In this document: positions 10,601 through 23,900 of the stretch, piece by piece | How positions within the stretch are numbered: the first letter of the stretch is position 1 | Layout of the letters: each line of letters begins with the position of its first letter | DNA from: Aphanomyces cochlioides | Lineage: Eukaryota > Oomycota > Saprolegniomycetes > Saprolegniales > Verrucalvaceae | NCBI GenBank assembly: GCA_019828595.1 | Contig: JAHQRK010000027.1 | Coordinates: forward strand, 1 to 64,000 | Length of the DNA stretch: 64,000 nt | Reading direction: 5' to 3' | The notes under the pieces: model-generated | Databases searched by the model: none | What the model saw: only the letters and a program-made list of their open reading frames with translations | Told to the model about the DNA's origin: nothing | Program-made: the position numbers and the translations under genes

Positions 10601-13600
10601 ACTGGCACGTCCAGCATCATGGGTGCATCGTGACAAAACATGACACCAAGTATTGAGGAACACACCAAATAATTGACAAATGGATATTTGCCATGGATAT
10701 CGGGCAATACAACCTTGAGTGGTCAAATTAGTTGATGTTGGTTGGAAGTGCTGACTACTATGAACGAACTTGTCTCAAATTACTCTTTTTTTGACTTGGC
10801 GTTTGTATGTAAAAATTGCTCATTTTTGTACTTGGAATTTGTATGTCAAAATGACTCATTTTTTGACTTGACGTTTGTATGTAAAAATTACTCATTTTTG
10901 TACTTAGAATTTGTATATAAAAATTGCTCATTTGTTGACTTGACGTTTGTATGTAAAAATTACTCTCGTACTTAGTCTCGTACTTACGTGTTGCGTTAGA
11001 GCTTTAAGTAATAGACTAGGGTGAGGCCAGGGCTACGCCCCTGGGTGGAGCGTTTTGCTTTGGAAATAACAAAGATTTGCTCACACACATGAAACGTTTG
11101 AAGCCATACTATGAATTTTGAATTTGATTCAGGCCCAGTTCGAAGTAAAAAATAAGTTAACGCCGAGCATACTGATTGGCTACTGTTGACTGACGAATAT
11201 TATTTTTCGTCAGGAGATAAATCATGTCCTGACCACAAAACCGTCGACTCGTACCGAAAGAAAAATAAATTATCCAATCAGAGATCATATTATTTTGAAA
11301 CTAAGGAGACAGTATTTACTTCGCACTCCTTATTCACTTCTTTCTTATTTTACTTCGAATTGGCCTCCATAGTTTCCCTGTTTTGTTGTGCAAAAATGCC
11401 AGTACTTGCACAGATAACACGAATGACTTATCAGTGATAATACAGACGCTCGAGGTACCCAGTCCTATTCACGGCGCATTTGACGGCAAGACAATGATGA
11501 CCATGCGCTTAGATGATGCTCAAGGCGACTATGCGCTTAGATGATGCTCAAGGCGACTACCAACATGTCGGAGACATAGTATATCTAGATGGAGAAAGGC
11601 GAACCTTTTATGGTAATCTACGGTTGTGTCCAATGTGAGCGTGGCATGTGGTGGGTGGAGGTTCTAGGAGCACGGTCAAGAAGGTCAATGTAGATGCTGA
11701 AATTTCAGTTGATAATGTGATTGGATCGTAAAAATACTGTGGATATGTGTCCCGCCACTTAAGCTTAACATAATGTGGTTTGCCAGAAAATACTACTCAT
11801 TTCTTTCATAAATCGTACAGAAGTCGCGGTATTTATTAAACATCACATTGTTTAATATCGCGTATTGAACTCGTACATCCAATGAGTTGAAACTTTGATA
11901 CTGGGTAATACACCTGCTAAGTATTCATGCAACACCCCTTAAGTGATTCATGATACTCGCCGTAGGCCCACTATCAACAGTGGTACTCCATCAAAAAAAG
12001 TAGCACCATCAGTTGCAATAGTGGTAACCAACGTTACACATTGTCCCCTTACTGTAAAAAAGTTGAACTATGGGAGAGGATTTACTCGTCCAAAGTCAAT
12101 ATGAAAATACAGTAAAAACACACGTTTTAGCTGTCCCTGGCTGCTCTATGAAAATGTCCGGTATTTCGAGCCAAAAAATAACATGGCCCTACTTCGTAAC
12201 ATTCGCATATCGCGTCGGAATTCGCCTTTCGGAGTCCAAGCCTCTGGCCAGAGTATGGCTTAAAGTGGCAGAAAGGGCTCGTCACCCTACTGCACAGTGT
12301 GTTGACCGCTTATTCAGCGGCCTTTTCTGCCCGAGTGAAGCTATCCTAAGACATGCATCTCACCTTGCATCGTCCCAGAAAAAACCAACTGCCATTCATC
12401 TCGTCTTTGGCAGGCATTATTTTAAATAGCAGGACAATATTTTCATTTTGTATGTGGAATTGTTTGATCATTAATATTATCGACAACTGGCACGTCCAGC
12501 ATCATGGGTGCATCGTGACAAAACATGACACCAAGTATTGAGGAACACACCAAATAATTGACAAATGGATATTTGCCATGGATATCGGGCAATACAACCT
12601 TGAGTGGTCAAATTAGTTGATGTTGGTTGGAAGTGCTGACTACTATGAACGAACTTGTCTCAAATTACTCTTTTTTTGACTTGGCGTTTGTATGTAAAAA
12701 TTGCTCATTTTTGTACTTGGAATTTGTATGTCAAAATGACTCATTTTTTGACTTGACGTTTGTATGTAAAAATTACTCATTTTTGTACTTAGAATTTGTA
12801 TATAAAAATTGCTCATTTGTTGACTTGACGTTTGTATGTAAAAATTACTCTCGTACTTAGTCTCGTACTTACGTGTTGCGTTAGAGCTTTAAGTAATAGA
12901 CTAGGGTGAGGCCAGGGCTACGCCCCTGGGTGGAGCGTTTTGCTTTGGAAATAACAAAGATTTGCTCACACACATGAAACGTTTGAAGCCATACTATGAA
13001 TTTTGAATTTGATTCAGGCCCAGTTCGAAGTAAAAAATAAGTTAACGCCGAGCATACTGATTGGCTACTGTTGACTGACGAATATTATTTTTCGTCAGGA
13101 GATAAATCATGTCCTGACCACAAAACCGTCGACTCGTACCGAAAGAAAAATAAATTATCCAATCAGAGATCATATTATTTTGAAACTAAGGAGACAGTAT
13201 TTACTTCGCACTCCTTATTCACTTCTTTCTTATTTTACTTCGAATTGGCCTCCATAGTTTCCCTGTTTTGTTGTGCAAAAATGCCAGTACTTGCACAGAT
13301 AACACGAACGACTTATCAGTGATAATACAGACGCTCGAGGTACCCAGTCCTATTCACGGCGCATTTGACGGCAAGACAATGATGACCATGCGCTTAGATG
13401 ATGCTCAAGGCGACTATGCGCTTAGATGATGCTCAAGGCGACTACCAACATGTCGGAGACATAGTATATCTAGATGGAGAAAGGCGAACCTTTTATGGTA
13501 ATCTACGGTTGTGTCCAATGTGATCGTGGCATGTGGTGGGTGGAGGTTCTAGGAGCACGGTCAAGAAGGTCAATGTAGATGCTGAAATTTCAGTTGATAA

Positions 13601-16600
13601 TGTGATTGGATCGTAAAAATACTGTGGATATGTGTCCCGCCACTTAAGCTTAACATAATGTGGTTTGCCAGAAAATACTACTCATTTCTTTCATAAATCG
13701 TACAGAAGTCGCGGTATTTATTAAACATCACATTGTTTAATATCGCGTATTGAACTCGTACATCCAATGAGTTGAAACTTTGATACTGGGTAATACACCT
13801 GCTAAGTATTCATGCAACACCCCTTAAGTGATTCATGATACTCGCCGTAGGCCCACTATCAACAGTGGTACTCCATCAAAAAAGTAGCACCATCAGTTGC
13901 AATAGTGGTAACCAACGTTACACATTGTCCCCTTACTGTAAAAAAGTTGAACTATGGGAGAGGATTTACTCGTCCAAAGTCAATATGAAAATACAGTAAA
14001 AACACACGTTTTAGCTGTCCCTGGCTGCTCTATGAAAATGTCCGGTATTTCGAGCCAAAAAATAACATGGCCCTACTTCGTAACATTCGCATATCGCGTC
14101 GGAATTCGCCTTTCGGAGTCCAAGCCTCTGGCCAGAGTATGGCTTAAAGTGGCAGAAAGGGCTCGTCACCCTACTGCACAGTGTGTTGACCGCTTATTCA
14201 GCGGCCTTTTCTGCCCGAGTGAAGCTATCCTAAGACATGCATCTCACCTTGCATCGTCCCAGAAAAAACCAACTGCCATTCATCTCGTCTTTGGCAGGCA
14301 TTATTTTAAATAGCAGGACAATATTTTCATTTTGTATGTGGAATTGTTTGATCATTAATATTATCGACAACTGGCACGTCCAGCATCATGGGTGCATCGT
14401 GACAAAACATGACACCAAGTATTGAGGAACACACCAAATAATTGACAAATGGATATTTGCCATGGATATCGGGCAATACAACCTTGAGTGGTCAAATTAG
14501 TTGATGTTGGTTGGAAGTGCTGACTACTATGAACGAACTTGTCTCAAATTACTCTTTTTTTGACTTGGCGTTTGTATGTAAAAATTGCTCATTTTTGTAC
14601 TTGGAATTTGTATGTCAAAATGACTCATTTTTTGACTTGACGTTTGTATGTAAAAATTACTCATTTTTGTACTTAGAATTTGTATATAAAAATTGCTCAT
14701 TTGTTGACTTGACGTTTGTATGTAAAAATTACTCTCGTACTTAGTCTCGTACTTACGTGTTGCGTTAGAGCTTTAAGTAATAGACTAGGGTGAGGCCAGG
14801 GCTACGCCCCTGGGTGGAGCGTTTTGCTTTGGAAATAACAAAGATTTGCTCACACACATGAAACGTTTGAAGCCATACTATGAATTTTGAATTTGATTCA
14901 GGCCCAGTTCGAAGTAAAAAATAAGTTAACGCCGAGCATACTGATTGGCTACTGTTGACTGACGAATATTATTTTTCGTCAGGAGATAAATCATGTCCTG
15001 ACCACAAAACCGTCGACTCGTACCGAAAGAAAAATAAATTATCCAATCAGAGATCATATTATTTTGAAACTAAGGAGACAGTATTTACTTCGCACTCCTT
15101 ATTCACTTCTTTCTTATTTTACTTCGAATTGGCCTCCATAGTTTCCCTGTTTTGTTGTGCAAAAATGCCAGTACTTGCACAGATAACACGAACGACTTAT
15201 CAGTGATAATACAGACGCTCGAGGTACCCAGTCCTATTCACGGCGCATTTGACGGCAAGACAATGATGACCATGCGCTTAGATGATGCTCAAGGCGACTA
15301 TGCGCTTAGATGATGCTCAAGGCGACTACCAACATGTCGGAGACATAGTATATCTAGATGGAGAAAGGCGAACCTTTTATGGTAATCTACGGTTGTGTCC
15401 AATGTGATCGTGGCATGTGGTGGGTGGAGGTTCTAGGAGCACGGTCAAGAAGGTCAATGTAGATGCTGAAATTTCAGTTGATAATGTGATTGGATCGTAA
15501 AAATACTGTGGATATGTGTCCCGCCACTTAAGCTTAACATAATGTGGTTTGCCAGAAAATACTACTCATTTCTTTCATAAATCGTACAGAAGTCGCGGTA
15601 TTTATTAAACATCACATTGTTTAATATCGCGTATTGAACTCGTACATCCAATGAGTTGAAACTTTGATACTGGGTAATACACCTGCTAAGTATTCATGCA
15701 ACACCCCTTAAGTGATTCATGATACTCGCCGTAGGCCCACTATCAACAGTGGTACTCCATCAAAAAAGTAGCACCATCAGTTGCAATAGTGGTAACCAAC
15801 GTTACACATTGTCCCCTTACTGTAAAAAAGTTGAACTATGGGAGAGGATTTACTCGTCCAAAGTCAATATGAAAATACAGTAAAAACACACGTTTTAGCT
15901 GTCCCTGGCTGCTCTATGAAAATGTCCGGTATTTCGAGCCAAAAAATAACATGGCCCTACTTCGTAACATTCGCATATCGCGTCGGAATTCGCCTTTCGG
16001 AGTCCAAGCCTCTGGCCAGAGTATGGCTTAAAGTGGCAGAATGGGCTCGTCACCCTACTGCACAGTGTGTTGACCGCTTATTCAGCGGCCTTTTCTGCCC
16101 GAGTGAAGCTATCCTAAGACATGCATCTCACCTTGCATCGTCCCAGAAAAAACCAACTGCCATTCATCTCGTCTTTGGCAGGCATTATTTTAAATAGCAG
16201 GACAATATTTTCATTTTGTATGTGGAATTGTTTGATCATTAATATTATCGACAACTGGCACGTCCAGCATCATGGGTGCATCGTGACAAAACATGACACC
16301 AAGTATTGAGGAACACACCAAATAATTGACAAATGGATATTTGCCATGGATATCGGGCAATACAACCTTGAGTGGTCAAATTAGTTGATGTTGGTTGGAA
16401 GTGCTGACTACTATGAACGAACTTGTCTCAAATTACTCTTTTTTTGACTTGGCGTTTGTATGTAAAAATTGCTCATTTTTGTACTTGGAATTTGTATGTC
16501 AAAATGACTCATTTTTTGACTTGACGTTTGTATGTAAAAATTACTCATTTTTGTACTTAGAATTTGTATATAAAAATTGCTCATTTGTTGACTTGACGTT

Positions 16601-19600
16601 TGTATGTAAAAATTACTCTCGTACTTAGTCTCGTACTTACGTGTTGCGTTAGAGCTTTAAGTAATAGACTAGGGTGAGGCCAGGGCTACGCCCCTGGGTG
16701 GAGCGTTTTGCTTTGGAAATAACAAAGATTTGCTCACACACATGAAACGTTTGAAGCCATACTATGAATTTTGAATTTGATTCAGGCCCAGTTCGAAGTA
16801 AAAAATAAGTTAACGCCGAGCATACTGATTGGCTACTGTTGACTGACGAATATTATTTTTCGTCAGGAGATAAATCATGTCCTGACCACAAAACCGTCGA
16901 CTCGTACCGAAAGAAAAATAAATTATCCAATCAGAGATCATATTATTTTGAAACTAAGGAGACAGTATTTACTTCGCACTCCTTATTCACTTCTTTCTTA
17001 TTTTACTTCGAATTGGCCTCCATAGTTTCCCTGTTTTGTTGTGCAAAAATGCCAGTACTTGCACAGATAACACGAACGACTTATCAGTGATAATACAGAC
17101 GCTCGAGGTACCCAGTCCTATTCACGGCGCATTTGACGGCAAGACAATGATGACCATGCGCTTAGATGATGCTCAAGGCGACTACCAACATGTCGGAGAC
17201 ATAGTATATCTAGATGGAGAAAGGCGAACCTTTTATGGTAATCTACGGTTGTGTCCAATGTGATCGTGGCATGTGGTGGGTGGAGGTTCTAGGAGCACGG
17301 TCAAGAAGGTCAATGTAGATGCTGAAATTTCAGTTGATAATGTGATTGGATCGTAAAAATACTGTGGATATGTGTCCCGCCACTTAAGCTTAACATAATG
17401 TGGTTTGCCAGAAAATACTACTCATTTCTTTCATAAATCGTACAGAAGTCGCGGTATTTATTAAACATCACATTGTTTAATATCGCGTATTGAACTCGTA
17501 CATCCAATGAGTTGAAACTTTGATACTGGGTAATACACCTGCTAAGTATTCATGCAACACCCCTTAAGTGATTCATGATACTCGCCGTAGGCCCACTATC
17601 AACAGTGGTACTCCATCAAAAAAGTAGCACCATCAGTTGCAATAGTGGTAACCAACGTTACACATTGTCCCCTTACTGTAAAAAAGTTGAACTATGGGAG
17701 AGGATTTACTCGTCCAAAGTCAATATGAAAATACAGTAAAAACACACGTTTTAGCTGTCCCTGGCTGCTCTATGAAAATGTCCGGTATTTCGAGCCAAAA
17801 AATAACATGGCCCTACTTCGTAACATTCGCATATCGCGTCGGAATTCGCCTTTCGGAGTCCAAGCCTCTGGCCAGAGTATGGCTTAAAGTGGCAGAAAGG
17901 GCTCGTCACCCTACTGCACAGTGTGTTGACCGCTTATTCAGCGGCCTTTTCTGCCCGAGTGAAGCTATCCTAAGACATGCATCTCACCTTGCATCGTCCC
18001 AGAAAAAACCAACTGCCATTCATCTCGTCTTTGGCAGGTATTATTTTAAATAGCAGGACAATATTTTCATTTTGTATGTGGAATTGTTTGATCATTAATA
18101 TTATCGACAACTGGCACGTCCAGCATCATGGGTGCATCGTGACAAAACATGACACCAAGTATTGAGGAACACACCAAATAATTGACAAATGGATATTTGC
18201 CATGGATATCGGGCAATACAACCTTGAGTGGTCAAATTAGTTGATGTTGGTTGGAAGTGCTGACTACTATGAACGAACTTGTCTCAAATTACTCTTTTTT
18301 TGACTTGGCGTTTGTATGTAAAAATTGCTCATTTTTGTACTTGGAATTTGTATGTCAAAATGACTCATTTTTTGACTTGACGTTTGTATGTAAAAATTAC
18401 TCATTTTTGTACTTAGAATTTGTATATAAAAATTGCTCATTTGTTGACTTGACGTTTGTATGTAAAAATTACTCTCGTACTTAGTCTCGTACTTACGTGT
18501 TGCGTTAGAGCTTTAAGTAATAGACTAGGGTGAGGCCAGGGCTACGCCCCTGGGTGGAGCGTTTTGCTTTGGAAATAACAAAGATTTGCTCACACACATG
18601 AAACGTTTGAAGCCATACTATGAATTTTGAATTTGATTCAGGCCCAGTTCGAAGTAAAAAATAAGTTAACGCCGAGCATACTGATTGGCTACTGTTGACT
18701 GACGAATATTATTTTTCGTCAGGAGATAAATCATGTCCTGACCACAAAACCGTCGACTCGTACCGAAAGAAAAATAAATTATCCAATCAGAGATCATATT
18801 ATTTTGAAACTAAGGAGACAGTATTTACTTCGCACTCCTTATTCACTTCTTTCTTATTTTACTTCGAATTGGCCTCCATAGTTTCCCTGTTTTGTTGTGC
18901 AAAAATGCCAGTACTTGCACAGATAACACGAATGACTTATCAGTGATAATACAGACGCTCGAGGTACCCAGTCCTATTCACGGCGCATTTGACGGCAAGA
19001 CAATGATGACCATGCGCTTAGATGATGCTCAAGGCGACTATGCGCTTAGATGATGCTCAAGGCGACTACCAACATGTCGGAGACATAGTATATCTAGATG
19101 GAGAAAGGCGAACCTTTTATGGTAATCTACGGTTGTGTCCAATGTGATCGTGGCATGTGGTGGGTGGAGGTTCTAGGAGCACGGTCAAGAAGGTCAATGT
19201 AGATGCTGAAATTTCAGTTGATAATGTGATTGGATCGTAAAAATACTGTGGATATGTGTCCCGCCACTTAAGCTTAACATAATGTGGTTTGCCAGAAAAT
19301 ACTACTCATTTCTTTCATAAATCGTACAGAAGTCGCGGTATTTATTAAACATCACATTGTTTAATATCGCGTATTGAACTCGTACATCCAATGAGTTGAA
19401 ACTTTGATACTGGGTAATACACCTGCTAAGTATTCATGCAACACCCCTTAAGTGATTCATGATACTCGCCGTAGGCCCACTATCAACAGTGGTACTCCAT
19501 CAAAAAAAGTAGCACCATCAGTTGCAATAGTGGTAACCAACGTTACACATTGTCCCCTTACTGTAAAAAAGTTGAACTATGGGAGAGGATTTACTCGTCC

Positions 19601-20783
19601 AAAGTCAATATGAAAATACAGTAAAAACACACGTTTTAGCTGTCCCTGGCTGCTCTATGAAAATGTCCGGTATTTCGAGCCAAAAAATAACATGGCCCTA
19701 CTTCGTAACATTCGCATATCGCGTCGGAATTCGCCTTTCGGAGTCCAAGCCTCTGGCCAGAGTATGGCTTAAAGTGGCAGAAAGGGCTCGTCACCCTACT
19801 GCACAGTGTGTTGACCGCTTATTCAGCGGCCTTTTCTGCCCGAGTGAAGCTATCCTAAGACATGCATCTCACCTTGCATCGTCCCAGAAAAAACCAACTG
19901 CCATTCATCTCGTCTTTGGCAGGTATTATTTTAAATAGCAGGACAATATTTTCATTTTGTATGTGGAATTGTTTGATCATTAATATTATCGACAACTGGC
20001 ACGTCCAGCATCATGGGTGCATCGTGACAAAACATGACACCAAGTATTGAGGAACACACCAAATAATTGACAAATGGATATTTGCCATGGATATCGGGCA
20101 ATACAACCTTGAGTGGTCAAATTAGTTGATGTTGGTTGGAAGTGCTGACTACTATGAACGAACTTGTCTCAAATTACTCTTTTTTTGACTTGGCGTTTGT
20201 ATGTAAAAATTGCTCATTTTTGTACTTGGAATTTGTATGTCAAAATGACTCATTTTTTGACTTGACGTTTGTATGTAAAAATTACTCATTTTTGTACTTA
20301 GAATTTGTATATAAAAATTGCTCATTTGTTGACTTGACGTTTGTATGTAAAAATTACTCTCGTACTTAGTCTCGTACTTACGTGTTGCGTTAGAGCTTTA
20401 AGTAATAGACTAGGGTGAGGCCAGGGCTACGCCCCTGGGTGGAGCGTTTTGCTTTGGAAATAACAAAGATTTGCTCACACACATGAAACGTTTGAAGCCA
20501 TACTATGAATTTTGAATTTGATTCAGGCCCAGTTCGAAGTAAAAAATAAGTTAACGCCGAGCATACTGATTGGCTACTGTTGACTGACGAATATTATTTT
20601 TCGTCAGGAGATAAATCATGTCCTGACCACAAAACCGTCGACTCGTACCGAAAGAAAAATAAATTATCCAATCAGAGATCATATTATTTTGAAACTAAGG
20701 AGACAGTATTTACTTCGCACTCCTTATTCACTTCTTTCTTATTTTACTTCGAATTGGCCTCCATAGTTTCCCTGTTTTGTTGT

Positions 20784-20900
20784 GCAAAAATGCCAGTACT
20801 TGCACAGATAACACGAACGACTTATCAGTGATAATACAGACGCTATTATCACTGATAAGTCGTTCGTGTTATCTGTGCAAGTACTGGCATTTTTGCACGA
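20784..20900. repeat. Third complete palindrome copy
   Basis: Same 55-bp arms. It precedes U12, which again carries the rare GAGATAGTATT variant (about 22,638). The shared haplotype with U5 seven units away points to block duplication within the array. Confidence 0.88.
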
Positions 20901-23900
20901 GGTACCAGTCCTATTCACGGCGCATTTGACGGCAAGACAATGATGACCATGCGCTTAGATGATGCTCAAGGCGACTATGCGCTTAGATGATGCTCAAGGC
21001 GACTACCAACATGTCGGAGACATAGTATATCTAGATGGAGAAAGGCGAACCTTTTATGGTAATCTACGGTTGTGTCCAATGTGATCGTGGCATGTGGTGG
21101 GTGGAGGTTCTAGGAGCACGGTCAAGAAGGTCAATGTAGATGCTGAAATTTCAGTTGATAATGTGATTGGATCGTAAAAATACTGTGGATATGTGTCCCG
21201 CCACTTAAGCTTAACATAATGTGGTTTGCCAGAAAATACTACTCATTTCTTTCATAAATCGTACAGAAGTCGCGGTATTTATTAAACATCACATTGTTTA
21301 ATATCGCGTATTGAACTCGTACATCCAATGAGTTGAAACTTTGATACTGGGTAATACACCTGCTAAGTATTCATGCAACACCCCTTAAGTGATTCATGAT
21401 ACTCGCCGTAGGCCCACTATCAACAGTGGTACTCCATCAAAAAAAGTAGCACCATCAGTTGCAATAGTGGTAACCAACGTTACACATTGTCCCCTTACTG
21501 TAAAAAAGTTGAACTATGGGAGAGGATTTACTCGTCCAAAGTCAATATGAAAATACAGTAAAAACACACGTTTTAGCTGTCCCTGGCTGCTCTATGAAAA
21601 TGTCCGGTATTTCGAGCCAAAAAATAACATGGCCCTACTTCGTAACATTCGCATATCGCGTCGGAATTCGCCTTTCGGAGTCCAAGCCTCTGGCCAGAGT
21701 ATGGCTTAAAGTGGCAGAAAGGGCTCGTCACCCTACTGCACAGTGTGTTGACCGCTTATTCAGCGGCCTTTTCTGCCCGAGTGAAGCTATCCTAAGACAT
21801 GCATCTCACCTTGCATCGTCCCAGAAAAAACCAACTGCCATTCATCTCGTCTTTGGCAGGTATTATTTTAAATAGCAGGACAATATTTTCATTTTGTATG
21901 TGGAATTGTTTGATCATTAATATTATCGACAACTGGCACGTCCAGCATCATGGGTGCATCGTGACAAAACATGACACCAAGTATTGAGGAACACACCAAA
22001 TAATTGACAAATGGATATTTGCCATGGATATCGGGCAATACAACCTTGAGTGGTCAAATTAGTTGATGTTGGTTGGAAGTGCTGACTACTATGAACGAAC
22101 TTGTCTCAAATTACTCTTTTTTTGACTTGGCGTTTGTATGTAAAAATTGCTCATTTTTGTACTTGGAATTTGTATGTCAAAATGACTCATTTTTTGACTT
22201 GACGTTTGTATGTAAAAATTACTCATTTTTGTACTTAGAATTTGTATATAAAAATTGCTCATTTGTTGACTTGACGTTTGTATGTAAAAATTACTCTCGT
22301 ACTTAGTCTCGTACTTACGTGTTGCGTTAGAGCTTTAAGTAATAGACTAGGGTGAGGCCAGGGCTACGCCCCTGGGTGGAGCGTTTTGCTTTGGAAATAA
22401 CAAAGATTTGCTCACACACATGAAACGTTTGAAGCCATACTATGAATTTTGAATTTGATTCAGGCCCAGTTCGAAGTAAAAAATAAGTTAACGCCGAGCA
22501 TACTGATTGGCTACTGTTGACTGACGAATATTATTTTTCGTCAGGAGATAAATCATGTCCTGACCACAAAACCGTCGACTCGTACCGAAAGAAAAATAAA
22601 TTATCCAATCAGAGATCATATTATTTTGAAACTAAGGAGATAGTATTTACTTCGCACTCCTTATTCACTTCTTTCTTATTTTACTTCGAATTGGCCTCCA
22701 TAGTTTCCCTGTTTTGTTGTGCAAAAATGCCAGTACTTGCACAGATAACACGAACGACTTATCAGTGATAATACAGACGCTCGAGGTACCCAGTCCTATT
22801 CACGGCGCATTTGACGGCAAGACAATGATGACCATGCGCTTAGATGATGCTCAAGGCGACTATGCGCTTAGATGATGCTCAAGGCGACTACCAACATGTC
22901 GGAGACATAGTATATCTAGATGGAGAAAGGCGAACCTTTTATGGTAATCTACGGTTGTGTCCAATGTGATCGTGGCATGTGGTGGGTGGAGGTTCTAGGA
23001 GCACGGTCAAGAAGGTCAATGTAGATGCTGAAATTTCAGTTGATAATGTGATTGGATCGTAAAAATACTGTGGATATGTGTCCCGCCACTTAAGCTTAAC
23101 ATAATGTGGTTTGCCAGAAAATACTACTCATTTCTTTCATAAATCGTACAGAAGTCGCGGTATTTATTAAACATCACATTGTTTAATATCGCGTATTGAA
23201 CTCGTACATCCAATGAGTTGAAACTTTGATACTGGGTAATACACCTGCTAAGTATTCATGCAACACCCCTTAAGTGATTCATGATACTCGCCGTAGGCCC
23301 ACTATCAACAGTGGTACTCCATCAAAAAAGTAGCACCATCAGTTGCAATAGTGGTAACCAACGTTACACATTGTCCCCTTACTGTAAAAAAGTTGAACTA
23401 TGGGAGAGGATTTACTCGTCCAAAGTCAATATGAAAATACAGTAAAAACACACGTTTTAGCTGTCCCTGGCTGCTCTATGAAAATGTCCGGTATTTCGAG
23501 CCAAAAAATAACATGGCCCTACTTCGTAACATTCGCATATCGCGTCGGAATTCGCCTTTCGGAGTCCAAGCCTCTGGCCAGAGTATGGCTTAAAGTGGCA
23601 GAAAGGGCTCGTCACCCTACTGCACAGTGTGTTGACCGCTTATTCAGCGGCCTTTTCTGCCCGAGTGAAGCTATCCTAAGACATGCATCTCACCTTGCAT
23701 CGTCCCAGAAAAAACCAACTGCCATTCATCTCGTCTTTGGCAGGTATTATTTTAAATAGCAGGACAATATTTTCATTTTGTATGTGGAATTGTTTGATCA
23801 TTAATATTATCGACAACTGGCACGTCCAGCATCATGGGTGCATCGTGACAAAACATGACACCAAGTATTGAGGAACACACCAAATAATTGACAAATGGAT